64,000 nt of DNA from Nocardioides sambongensis (GCF_006494815.1 NZ_CP041091.1:930001-994000); one strand, 5' to 3'; positions 35,599 to 42,427 are shown, numbered from the stretch's first letter. Notes: generated by a model from the letters alone, not told the origin. Numbers and translations: made by a program.

Positions 35599-37304
35599 CC
35601 CCGCAGCCGCTGCTGCGCCTGGTCGACGTGCAGCACCCGACCACGCCCACCGTCGCGGGCGCCGCCGTCGCGGCCGGTCTGCCGGGGGAGGTGCTGGCGT
35701 GGGATCGGTTGCTCGAGGCCTACCGCGGTGCGGCCGGACGGGACGGGCTCAAGGCGTCCACGGTCGGCATGCACGTCTCGCACTGCCGCGACCTGGCCCG
35801 CCAGGTCGACCGGGCGCCTGGCGAGGTGACCGCGGACGAGGTCCGCGCCTGGCTGGCACGCCCGGGGTGGTCATACCGCACCCGCAAGGCACACCGGGCA
35901 TCGGTCGCCGCCGTGCTCGGCTGGGCAGCCCGCACGGGCCTGGTCGAGGTCGACCCAACCGCAGGCGTCTACGCCTCCCAACTGCTGCCCACCGCCGCAG
36001 TGCCCGACCTGCCTTCACCGCACGGTGTCGAGAACGCCGAGGGTGGTCCGGTCGAGCAGGACGGGCCCGTGGACAGGCCGGGTGTGCCCGTGGACGCCCG
36101 CACCGCGGCGTCCGCGGCCGAGCACCCGGCCAGGCTCTGGGCGCGCCGCAGCGGCGTGTCCGTCGCGGCCACGGGTGCACTGCCGGTCCAGGTGCTCGAG
36201 GCGTGGGCGGCCGCTGGTGCGCCGCGGGTCGAGGTCGCCGGCCACACCGCGGCCGCGGCGTGGGCGCAACTGCTGGACGGCTACGAGGTCGCGGCCCGCG
36301 CTCGAGGACTGCGACCCGGCACCATCCGCCAGCGCCGCCACCACTGCGAGCACCTGGCCCACGCCACCGGACTAGCGCCCCTCGACGTCGAGCCGGACGA
36401 CCTGCTCGAGTGGCAGGCCCGCGAGCACCTGGCACCGGCCACCCGCCGATCCGTACGCGCCAGCATGCGCGCTGTGCTGGGCTGGGCACACCAGGCCGGC
36501 CACCTGCCCGACGATCCCGCCGCCGACCTGCCCCCGGTACGGGTGCCCTCCGGCGTGCCACGGCCCGCGACCGAGACCGCGATCCGCGACGCAGTGAACC
36601 GCGCCTCGCCCAAGCAACGCATGATCCTGCTGCTCGCCGCCTACGAGGGGCTGCGCCGCGCCGAGATCGCCGCGCTCCGCGTCGAGGACCTCACCCCGAC
36701 CGGGTGGCACATCGTCGGCAAGGGCGGCCGCGAGCGCCTGGTCCCCGCCCACGCCGCCCTGCTGGACGAGCTCGCCGCCTACCTCGACCACACCGGGATC
36801 CGCGGCGGCTGGCTGTTCCCGACCGAGGACGGCGCCGGCCACCTCACCACCGAGCACATCGGTCGCACGGTCAGCAGACTGCTGCCCCCTGGCGTATCGC
36901 TGCACAAGCTGCGCCACCGGTTCGCCTCTCAGGCCTACGCATCGGCCTACGACATCCGATCCGTGCAGGAGCTGCTGGGCCACGCCTCGCCCGCCGTCAC
37001 CGCACGCTACGTCGCGGTCCCCACCCCACAGCTCGAGGCCGCCGTCCGCGCCGTGCCACCCGTCCCAGGCATCACCACCCCACACCCACCCCGGTCACCG
37101 ATCCGCAGCGCCTCGACCAGGCGCCCGACCTCGACCAGGCGCCCGACGTCGACCAGGCGCCCGACCTCGACCAGGCGCCCGACGTCGACCAGGCGCCCGA
37201 CGTCGACCAGGCGCCCGACCTCGACCAGGCGCCCGACGTCGACCAGGCGCCCGACCTCGACCAGGCGCAGAGCGGCTGCGCGGGAGGAGCCTGACTCAGG
37301 ATGA
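35595..37304 (+). CDS. Second tyrosine recombinase with duplicated core-binding module and repeat tail
   Basis: A 569-residue recombinase. Residues about 35-124 and 222-311 align to each other (AW..LL..Y..AA...GL, HC..LA, AVLGWA) and both look like SAM-like core-binding domains, joined by a roughly 97-residue linker. The catalytic domain has Arg354 (GLRRAEIAALRVEDL), His437-x-x-Arg440 (HKLRHRF), His463 and Tyr472 (TARYVAV). From about residue 506 the tail is nine STRRPT units encoded by an 18-bp minisatellite. The complete catalytic set indicates activity. Its target is unknown; resolution of element multimers or inversion of an internal segment are options. Confidence 0.88.
   Translation: MTPQPLLRLVDVQHPTTPTVAGAAVAAGLPGEVLAWDRLLEAYRGAAGRDGLKASTVGMHVSHCRDLARQVDRAPGEVTADEVRAWLARPGWSYRTRKAHRASVAAVLGWAARTGLVEVDPTAGVYASQLLPTAAVPDLPSPHGVENAEGGPVEQDGPVDRPGVPVDARTAASAAEHPARLWARRSGVSVAATGALPVQVLEAWAAAGAPRVEVAGHTAAAAWAQLLDGYEVAARARGLRPGTIRQRRHHCEHLAHATGLAPLDVEPDDLLEWQAREHLAPATRRSVRASMRAVLGWAHQAGHLPDDPAADLPPVRVPSGVPRPATETAIRDAVNRASPKQRMILLLAAYEGLRRAEIAALRVEDLTPTGWHIVGKGGRERLVPAHAALLDELAAYLDHTGIRGGWLFPTEDGAGHLTTEHIGRTVSRLLPPGVSLHKLRHRFASQAYASAYDIRSVQELLGHASPAVTARYVAVPTPQLEAAVRAVPPVPGITTPHPPRSPIRSASTRRPTSTRRPTSTRRPTSTRRPTSTRRPTSTRRPTSTRRPTSTRRPTSTRRRAAAREEPDSG
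37112..37273. repeat. 18-bp minisatellite, nine units, at the 3' end of the second recombinase gene
   Basis: The unit is (C/G)TCGACCAGGCGCCCGAC. The first base gives the order C,C,G,C,G,G,C,G,C; the ninth unit is degenerate. In the gene frame it encodes STRRPT; in another open frame it encodes (L/V)DQAPD. Copy number should vary between strains. Confidence 0.95.
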
Positions 37305-37356
37305 GAACGTCAGCACAACGCTGCCGCTGTCCACATCCGTGGGCACACTGGTCGCC

Positions 37357-37620
37357 ATGCCTTCGACCAGGTACGACCAGGCAATCGCCGACATGCGCGG
37401 CCTGGTCGAGCACCGCAGTCGCGTCGAGGCGAGCATCAAACGTCGGTTCGTTGAAACGCTGGCCTGGCACCGCAGCCACGGCGTGCCGTGGACCGTGCTG
37501 GCCGATGGGCTCGGAATCGCCAAGCAGACCGCGCACCGAGCCTGGTCCACCGCGGTCGCGGACCGGCTCAGGGCTGGCGAACCCGCCCGCCCCACGGAAC
37601 CCGACGTCGAGCTCTGGTAG
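37357..37620 (+). CDS. Small helix-turn-helix protein
   Basis: An 87-residue protein with a predicted helix-turn-helix (VPWTVLADGLGIAKQTAHRA) near residues 43-66, preceded by a basic helical region (RVEASIKRRFVETLAW). It could regulate the following genes or act in plasmid maintenance. ATG 37357 is chosen; a GTG at 37339 would add six residues. Confidence 0.6.
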   Translation: MPSTRYDQAIADMRGLVEHRSRVEASIKRRFVETLAWHRSHGVPWTVLADGLGIAKQTAHRAWSTAVADRLRAGEPARPTEPDVELW

Positions 37621-37687
37621 TCACCGGCCGGCGCCGACCATCCCGCCGCGCCGCCCGCGCCACCACACAATCGAGGAGCCGCCGGAC

Positions 37688-37921
37688 ATGGTCGCCTACG
37701 CCGCCCTGGTCGTTGCGCTGGTCGCCCTGACCATCGCCACCGCGACCTACGTCGCCGTCCGCCGCTACGCCACCACCACGTCGGCATGCCTGCGCGCTCA
37801 GCGCGGACGACCATCCACCAGCCAACCGGCAACACCCCCGCGCCCCGACGCCAGCCGCACCCACCCCGCGCCACCCGCGGCCACCCCTGCCACCGACCAG
37901 CCGAGAGGACCCCGACAGTGA
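37688..37921 (+). CDS. Single-TM small protein
   Basis: A 77-residue protein with one N-terminal hydrophobic helix (YAALVVALVALTIATATYVA) followed by a Pro/Thr/Ala-rich hydrophilic tail. GAGGAG lies nine bases before the ATG. The stop overlaps the next gene. It could be a membrane anchor or a small toxin-like peptide; neither is supported by motif. Confidence 0.6.
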   Translation: MVAYAALVVALVALTIATATYVAVRRYATTTSACLRAQRGRPSTSQPATPPRPDASRTHPAPPAATPATDQPRGPRQ

Positions 37922-38742
37922 GCATGTTCGGCACCAGCAGAGCCACCAGCAAGAAGCACGCCACCGGCAACACGACCACCACGACCACCACGACCGCCGC
38001 CGACCCGACGACGCCAGTACCGAACCCCGACCTGCCCGCCGGTTACGACGACCCCGCCTCGCCGTTCCACGTCCCCGGTGACCTACGCGAGCACTACCGA
38101 GTCGACCCTGACCAGGACCTGGAGAGGTCGACCAGCTTCGACTTCAAGAAGTGGTGCGCGACCAGGATCGCGGTCCGCGAGTTCGACCAGCTCGCCGCCG
38201 AGGAGACCGCCCAGCTCGGCAACATGTCCGACGAGCGGATCGGGCTCCGCATGCCCGACTTCATCGGGACCGCCTCGCCCTTGTACGCGACTCCCCGCGG
38301 CCGGCGCCGCGAATACGATCCCGACGCGGACCCCGCGAAGAAGCTCGGAGTGATGATCCGCAAGTGGGGGATGGGCACCACCGCGATCACCGACGTGCAG
38401 TACTCCGCTGCCGACGTGGCGCTCTACTGCCACGCGGTCAACCTCGCTGACGCCCGCACCCGGCGGGACCAGGCGCAGCGCGAGGTCGAGGCGCAGGCCC
38501 GGTTCGAGGCGCAGCACACGTGCGAGGTCTGCGGCCGCTTCGACCCGACCACCGCCAGCCACGACCTGGACGGGCTGCGCGTCCCGCGGTGCTGCGCGCC
38601 GTGCAGCCGGGTCCTCACCCACGAGGCCCGCCGCCTCGAGGCTCTCGCCGTCGAGGGGCTCGCCGCCGAGGAGGTCGAGGGCCGCGCACGTCTCGACCTC
38701 GCCCGCACCTGGATCCACGAGCGCACCGGCCTACGCTCCTGA
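37918..38742 (+). CDS. Element protein with Thr-rich leader and zinc-binding C-terminal region
   Basis: A 274-residue protein. Residues 1-35 are low complexity, with eight consecutive Thr. A middle acidic/aromatic segment (STSFDFKKWCATRIAVREFD) follows, and a Cys cluster HTCEVCGRFDPTTASHDLDG, then RCCAPCSRVL, is likely to bind zinc and resembles an HNH-like treble-clef without an obvious catalytic HNH. GTG 37918 overlaps the preceding stop; an ATG two codons later is also possible. No family is recognised. Confidence 0.65.
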   Translation: MSMFGTSRATSKKHATGNTTTTTTTTAADPTTPVPNPDLPAGYDDPASPFHVPGDLREHYRVDPDQDLERSTSFDFKKWCATRIAVREFDQLAAEETAQLGNMSDERIGLRMPDFIGTASPLYATPRGRRREYDPDADPAKKLGVMIRKWGMGTTAITDVQYSAADVALYCHAVNLADARTRRDQAQREVEAQARFEAQHTCEVCGRFDPTTASHDLDGLRVPRCCAPCSRVLTHEARRLEALAVEGLAAEEVEGRARLDLARTWIHERTGLRS

Positions 38743-38825
38743 CCACCCACTGACCGGTGCGGCCGTGGTGGTCCCGCACCGAGGGCGGGCAGGCCCGCGG
38801 TGGCTCAGGCGTCTGCCCGCCCGCC

Positions 38826-39128
38826 TCACCCCTCGACGTCCCACGCACGCCGTGACCTGACCACCGCGTCACGCGCTGCTGGTGACGTCCACTCCACCCG
38901 CAGTACCAGCCCGCGCGCTGCGAGCTGCCCGACCAGGTGCGCAGCCGCATGCTCTGCGACCAGGTCGGCCCGCACAGGGCCCACGCCTGCCACCCGCGCC
39001 GACCGGAAGATCGCGGCCCGAATCGCGGCGACCTGGTCGCCGTCCTCGAGCCGCAGCACCGGCTCCACGTCCCCGCCCATCGCGCGCGTCACCGCGCCAT
39101 CGTCGCCGACCTCCACCGCGAAACGCAT
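38826..39128 (-). CDS. Small element protein, minus strand
   Basis: A 100-residue protein (start RFAVEVGDDGAVTRAMGGDV; end SRRAWDVEG), convergent with the preceding gene. The alternating pattern suggests a mixed alpha/beta fold. The frame is open farther upstream through the 30-bp repeats, but ATG 39128 gives a compact protein with GGGGGCG eight bases before it. No family recognised; coding status is moderately supported by third-position GC. Confidence 0.5.
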   Translation of the reverse strand: MRFAVEVGDDGAVTRAMGGDVEPVLRLEDGDQVAAIRAAIFRSARVAGVGPVRADLVAEHAAAHLVGQLAARGLVLRVEWTSPAARDAVVRSRRAWDVEG

Positions 39129-39321
39129 CAACACGCCCCCGGTTTCTGATCCGCCGCGGGGTCGCGGCAGCCCCCGACCTGCCTTTTCTTCCCGACGCGG
39201 GCCCCAACCCCGAAACCGGACGGAATCGAACAGATGTTCGGAATAACGGCCGTAGGCAATGTCTACGCGACGTCGCCAACGTCTACGACAACGCGGGACG
39301 CACCCCGACGACTCACCGCCC

Positions 39322-39510
39322 CTCGAGCTGCACCGCGGCGTGCGGGCCGCCTCGAGCTGCACCGCGGCGGCCTGGTCGACGTCGAGGCGCACCGCGGCGT
39401 GCGGGGCCGCGTCGAGCTGCACCGCGGCGTGCGGGCCCGCGTCGAGCTGCACCGCGGCGTGCGGGCCGCGTCGGCTGCAGCGCGTCGAGCTGCACCGCCG
39501 GCGCGACCTG
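39322..39510. repeat. 30-bp repeat array in a 389-bp gap
   Basis: Six imperfect units built on (C/G)TCGAGCTGCACCGCGGCG start at 39322, 39351, 39381, 39411, 39441 and 39484. The minus strand could encode AVQLDAGPHA-type decapeptides, but unit lengths of 29 and 43 break the frame, so I regard the array as non-coding or decayed. GACGTCGACCAGG, the junction of the 18-bp minisatellite, occurs here twice in the opposite orientation. I see no gene in the rest of the gap 39129-39517. Confidence 0.85.
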
Positions 39511-39517
39511 GTCGACG

Positions 39518-39832
39518 TCAGGCAGGATCGTGCGTCGGCTGCGCAGCGGCTGCGCGGTCAACCACGCGGCGCATCGCGGCCTGGTGCTGCGCCCGCTCGG
39601 CTGGCGACGCCGGCCAGTCCCGCAGCATCGCCGCTGCAGCTGCGCCGTCCTCGACCAGGACGGTCTGCACGGGGCGGCCGAGAGAGCGTGCAGCACGCCG
39701 AGCAGCGCGCCGCCATGCAGCGACGTCTGCGCCTTGGGTGCTGCGCGCTTGCCCCGTCGCGATGAGGTCGGCGCGGATCGTCGCCTCGAGCCGATCGCGC
39801 CGAACGTTGATCGAGGTGACCGGTGACGCCAT
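39518..39832 (-). CDS. Small basic element protein, minus strand
   Basis: A 104-residue helical, basic protein (INVRRDRLEATIRADLIATG; AAWRRAARRAARSLGRPVQT; MLRDWPASPAERAQHQAAMR). ATG 39832 is the last plausible start, near the right end of the element. The composition suggests nucleic-acid binding, but no motif is recognised. Confidence 0.5.
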   Translation of the reverse strand: MASPVTSINVRRDRLEATIRADLIATGQARSTQGADVAAWRRAARRAARSLGRPVQTVLVEDGAAAAAMLRDWPASPAERAQHQAAMRRVVDRAAAAQPTHDPA

Positions 39833-39960
39833 GGGCCACGGTCTACCACGGCGGTCCGACCGCGCTCCACCCAACCGGCGGGGCCGGCCGATCCGGCTGG
39901 CTCTTGCGGTCCGAGCGTGGTCGGGAGACCGTGTGAATCAGTCGAGCCGTCGTGCCCCCG

Positions 39961-40013
39961 CGTGCCCAATCAGTGGGCACGCGCCGGGGCGAATCGGGCA
40001 CGTACAGGGCACG
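39961..40013. promoter_or_regulatory. Right-end cluster of four GGGCACG heptamers
   Basis: CGTGCCC at 39961 and GGGCACG at 39975, 39996 and 40007. The first pair has the same 7-bp spacing as the left-end pair at 31728. The last pair plus flanks (39996-40014) matches 31742-31760 at 17 of 19 bases. These are the best candidates for arm-type binding sites of the integrase or excisionase. Confidence 0.65.
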
Positions 40014-40044
40014 AGGCCGGACTCCGTGGTGGGAATCCGGCCTC
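40013..40044. terminator. Element-borne hairpin just downstream of tRNA-Val
   Basis: GAGGCCGGA and TCCGGCCTC form a perfect 9-bp stem with a 14-base loop, 20 bp beyond the tRNA 3' end in the direction of tRNA transcription. It can replace the native terminator (31560-31591) that integration moved 8.5 kb away. Confidence 0.65.
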
Positions 40045-40057
40045 TGACCTGCGCTTA

Positions 40058-40087
40058 TGTCGGTGGGCGATACTGGGTTCGAACCAG
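40058..40087. repeat. attR within tRNA-Val(CAC)
   Basis: Identical over 30 bp to attL at 31592-31621. It spans the tRNA T-arm and acceptor 3' strand. The copy here was delivered by the element and restores a functional tRNA gene. Confidence 0.93.
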
Positions 40088-40135
40088 TGACCTCTTCGGT
40101 GTGAACGAAGCGCGCTACCACTGCGCCAATCGCCC
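40064..40135 (-). tRNA. tRNA-Val(CAC)
   Basis: A 72-nt cloverleaf on the minus strand: acceptor GGGCGAT/ATCGCCC, anticodon stem CTTCG/CGAAG with loop TTCACAC (anticodon CAC), T-arm CTGG-TTCGAAC-CCAG. The 3' CCA is not encoded (CCG follows). It is the integration target of the adjacent element and differs from the second tRNA-Val at 42316 mainly in the anticodon arm. Confidence 0.95.
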
Positions 40136-40250
40136 GACAGCGCGCGGTCGTCGACCGCGCGGAGGCGACTCTAACGCATACCGCGAGCAGGGTTCACATC
40201 GGGACCGGTGCGGGGTGGGGCGAGGGCCGAGCCGGGCCGTTGGCCGGCGC

Positions 40251-41076
40251 TCAACGGTCGAGCCCGAGCAGCTCGGGCTCCCGCGCGCGCCAGCGTTCGG
40301 CCGCCTCGCGGGTGACCGGTCCGGGGCGGGCAGCTCGCGGTCGTCCCACGTCGCGACGGCCTGGACGTCACGCGTGGTGGAGACCAGGAAGACCTCGTCG
40401 GCGCCGCGGGCGACCTCGATGGGCTCATCGACCTCGCGGCCGCCGTACCACTCCAGGACGAGGGCACGGGTGACACCGGCCAGGCATCCACTGGCCAGGG
40501 TCGGGGTGCGCAGCTCGCCGTCGACGACGTAGAAGACGTTCGTCCCGGTGCCCTCGCACAGGTGGCCGGCGAGATTGGCGAAGACCGACTCGCTGGCGCC
40601 GCGCTCGGCGGCCCGGGCGAGCGCCATCACGTTCTCGGCGTACGACGTCGTCTTGAGGCCGGCGAGCGCCCCGCGCTCGTTGCGTGGCCAGGGTGCGGTG
40701 ACGATCGCGGTGGTGGGCGGCATCGGAGCCATCGGCGCCGCCACGACGGCGACCGTGCAGGCCTCGTCGCCCCGGCCCGAGCCCAGCGGCGCGTTCCCTC
40801 CGGTGACGGTGATCCGCAGGCGCCCCAGGGGCAGGGGTGGCCGTCGAGCACTGCTGCCACTCCCTCGCGGACGTGGTCGAGGTCGACCGCGGGCAACCCG
40901 AGTCCGGTCGCCGACCGCTGCAGCCGCTCCAGGTGCCGGTCGAGGGCGAACGGCCGGTCCTGCACCACCTTCACCGCCTCGAAGACGCCGTCGCCGACGG
41001 TGAAGCCGTGGTCGGTGAGGGGCACGGCGGCCGCCGTCGGGTCGGCCAGCAGGTCTCCGTTGATCCAGGCGCGCAC
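40251..41076 (-). pseudogene. Aminotransferase class IV (aminodeoxychorismate lyase-like), two frameshifts
   Basis: The PLP fold type IV enzyme is split over three frames: RAWINGDLLADPTAAAVPLT to ALDRHLERLQRSATGLGLP, then GALAGLKTTSYAENVMALAR (the PLP lysine) with VFANLAGHLCEGTGTNVFYV, then a tail reading EAAERWRAREPELLGLDR in the third frame. Adding one base in a G4 run near 40828-40837 and one at 40323-40326 yields an intact 275-residue protein ending at 40251. The sequence is otherwise undecayed. PabC (4-aminobenzoate synthesis) is the best guess; D-amino acid or branched-chain aminotransferase is possible. Start GTG 41076. Confidence 0.75.
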
Positions 41077-41117
41077 GCGGTCAGCCTAGGGCCAACGGCC
41101 GCGCGCTGACCGAGGCA

Positions 41118-41795
41118 TCAGTAGATGGTGACCGTGACGGTGTTCGAGCAGGAGCCGGCATAGCTGTTGAGCACGCTTTTCTCGCTCGCGTCGGCGCTCA
41201 GCCCCCACCGGACCTTCACCGCGACCCACTCCGCCACGTAGCGGCACCTCGACCGGGTGGGCAGCCACTGGGCCGGGTCCTGGTCGCTCTTGGACTGGTT
41301 CACGTTGTCGGTGACGCCGACCAGCGTGCGGTGGTCGCCGAGGTCGTTGGCGTAGGCCTGGCGCCGCGCGGTGGTCCAGGAGCGTGCACCCGAGCCCCAT
41401 GCCTCGGCGAGCGGGACCATGTGGTCGATGTCGACGTCGGAGGCTGCGGTCCAGGAGACGCCGTCGTAGTAGGAGTACCAGCGTCCGCTCTTCACGGTGC
41501 ACTTGCTCGCGCTGGTGTAGGTCAGCGGGGTGTCGGTCTCGCGCTCGCTGATCAGCACCTCCGCGCGGGTGTTCTGGCAGTCGCCGTTGGCGTCGACCCA
41601 GTGCGGGAAGAGGTCGCGGTCGTAGCCGCTGTTGGACTCGCTCGCGGTGGGTATCTGGGCGACGGCCTGGGCGAGGGTGCCGGAGAAGGTCGCGGCCTGT
41701 GCCGGAGCAGCCGGTACGCCGAGCAGCCCGGCAGCGAGCAGCGACAGGACGGCCAGGAGGCGGGTGGTGGAGAACAGCATCCGAGAACGAAGCAT
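41118..41795 (-). CDS. Secreted HNH endonuclease-family protein (GmrSD C-terminal/DUF1524-like)
   Basis: A 225-residue exported protein: a signal peptide with hydrophobic core LLAVLSLLAAGLLGVPAAPA and cleavage near AQA-AT. The nuclease core is SDVDIDHMVPLAEAWGSGAR with downstream Asn/His-like residues (NDLGDHRTLVGVTDNVNQSK), a beta-beta-alpha metal site. Four cysteines could form disulfides outside the cell. AGGAG precedes the ATG. Likely an extracellular nuclease for nutrient acquisition or competition. Confidence 0.88.
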   Translation of the reverse strand: MLRSRMLFSTTRLLAVLSLLAAGLLGVPAAPAQAATFSGTLAQAVAQIPTASESNSGYDRDLFPHWVDANGDCQNTRAEVLISERETDTPLTYTSASKCTVKSGRWYSYYDGVSWTAASDVDIDHMVPLAEAWGSGARSWTTARRQAYANDLGDHRTLVGVTDNVNQSKSDQDPAQWLPTRSRCRYVAEWVAVKVRWGLSADASEKSVLNSYAGSCSNTVTVTIY

Positions 41796-41925
41796 GAGAG
41801 CTCCTGCTGGTCGGTGCCGGACCGGATGCCCGGCGTGGCTGTCTCCTTCCTACGGCCTCCGGTGCCTCGTGCGCGAGCCCCACATCGGGGAGTTCGGCAC
41901 TGTTCACCGAGTCGTCACAACCGCC

Positions 41926-41949
41926 GACCACCCGGTCGACCACCCGGTC
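41926..41949. repeat. Tandem 12-bp repeat upstream of the tRNA cluster
   Basis: GACCACCCGGTC occurs twice in tandem, followed by GACGG. It lies between the divergent HNH gene and the tRNA cluster. Function unknown. The rest of 41796-42071 holds the tRNA promoter region and no gene. Confidence 0.6.
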
Positions 41950-41994
41950 GACGGGGCCCGGGCACGGCCGCGACACCCTGGAGGGACCCCGGTT

Positions 41995-42023
41995 TTGGCC
42001 CCCTCCGAGCGATCCGCTAATGT
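41995..42023 (+). promoter_or_regulatory. Putative promoter of the tRNA cluster
   Basis: TTGGCC (41995-42000) and TAATGT (42018-42023) are spaced 17 bp apart, 48 bp before tRNA-Gly, in the most AT-rich part of the gap. Confidence 0.4.
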
Positions 42024-42071
42024 TCTTTCTCGCACGGGAACGGCGCCGGAAACGGGGCCGGGAAGTGTCAG

Positions 42072-42144
42072 GCGGACGTAGCTCAGTTGGTAGAGCGCAA
42101 CCTTGCCAAGGTTGAGGTCGCGAGTTCGAGCCTCGTCGTCCGCT
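42072..42144 (+). tRNA. tRNA-Gly(GCC)
   Basis: A 73-nt cloverleaf: acceptor GCGGACG/CGTCCGC, anticodon loop TTGCCAA (GCC), T-loop TTCGAGC. First of three tRNA genes in one orientation. No CCA is encoded. Confidence 0.96.
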
Positions 42145-42179
42145 CGGAGAGGTCAGACCACTGGCTGGCCAGCGGTCAG

Positions 42180-42207
42180 CCTGGTCCCATCGCACGATGG
42201 GACCAGG
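42180..42207. terminator. Perfect hairpin between tRNA-Gly and tRNA-Cys
   Basis: CCTGGTCCCATCG and CGATGGGACCAGG form a 13-bp stem with a two-base loop. It may act as an attenuator or processing site between tRNA genes; no T-tract follows. Confidence 0.5.
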
Positions 42208-42222
42208 GCCTGACGCTCGCAC

Positions 42223-42293
42223 GGTGGGTTGGCCGAGAGGCGAGGCAACGGACTGCAAATCCGTCTACACGGGTTCAAATCCCGTACCCACCT
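42223..42293 (+). tRNA. tRNA-Cys(GCA)
   Basis: A 71-nt cloverleaf: acceptor GGTGGGT/ACCCACC, anticodon GCA in GGACTGCAAATCC, T-arm CGGG-TTCAAAT-CCCG. CCA is encoded at 42294-42296. Confidence 0.96.
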
Positions 42294-42315
42294 CCACCAC
42301 CACAACTCAAGACTT

Positions 42316-42387
42316 GGGCGATTGGCGCAGCGGTAGCGCGCTTCCTTGACACGGAAGAGGTCACTGGTTCAAACCCAGTATCGCCCA
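42316..42387 (+). tRNA. tRNA-Val(GAC)
   Basis: A 72-nt cloverleaf: acceptor GGGCGAT/ATCGCCC, anticodon stem CTTCC/GGAAG with loop TTGACAC (GAC), T-loop TTCAAAC. CCA is encoded at 42388-42390. Paralogue of tRNA-Val(CAC) at 40064; the one-base T-loop difference may explain why the element chose the other copy. Confidence 0.96.
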
Positions 42388-42394
42388 CCAGCGG

Positions 42395-42427
42395 ATCCGC
42401 CCCTCACCCGAACCGGTGAGGGCGGAT
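42395..42427. terminator. Terminator of the tRNA cluster
   Basis: ATCCGCCCCTCACC and GGTGAGGGCGGAT pair with one bulged C around a short loop, immediately after tRNA-Val(GAC). Confidence 0.65.

Larger units (their letters stand above)
31592..40087. mobile_element. 8.5-kb tRNA-Val integrative element
   Basis: The element is bounded by 30-bp direct repeats at 31592-31621 and 40058-40087, the second within an intact tRNA-Val(CAC). Excision between repeats would release 8,466 bp. Contents: integrase and coupled zinc-ribbon gene, excisionase, initiator-like gene with iterons, a run of short coupled genes, a second tyrosine recombinase, and several small genes. Matching GGGCACG heptamer sets lie inside both ends. 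No tra/FtsK-like, relaxase, capsid or terminase gene is recognisable, so it is either a small integrative plasmid-like element needing a helper, or a phage-satellite-like island. Confidence 0.9.

Noticed and set aside
37112..37273. CRISPR-like array
   Set aside because: Units are contiguous without spacers, lie inside an open reading frame, and no cas genes are present.
39322..39510. CRISPR or coding repeat of a decapeptide protein
   Set aside because: No unique spacers; unit lengths of 29, 30 and 43 break any single frame.
31592..40087. Complete prophage or conjugative AICE
   Set aside because: No capsid, terminase, portal, lysis, relaxase or FtsK/TraB-like gene is present in 8.5 kb.
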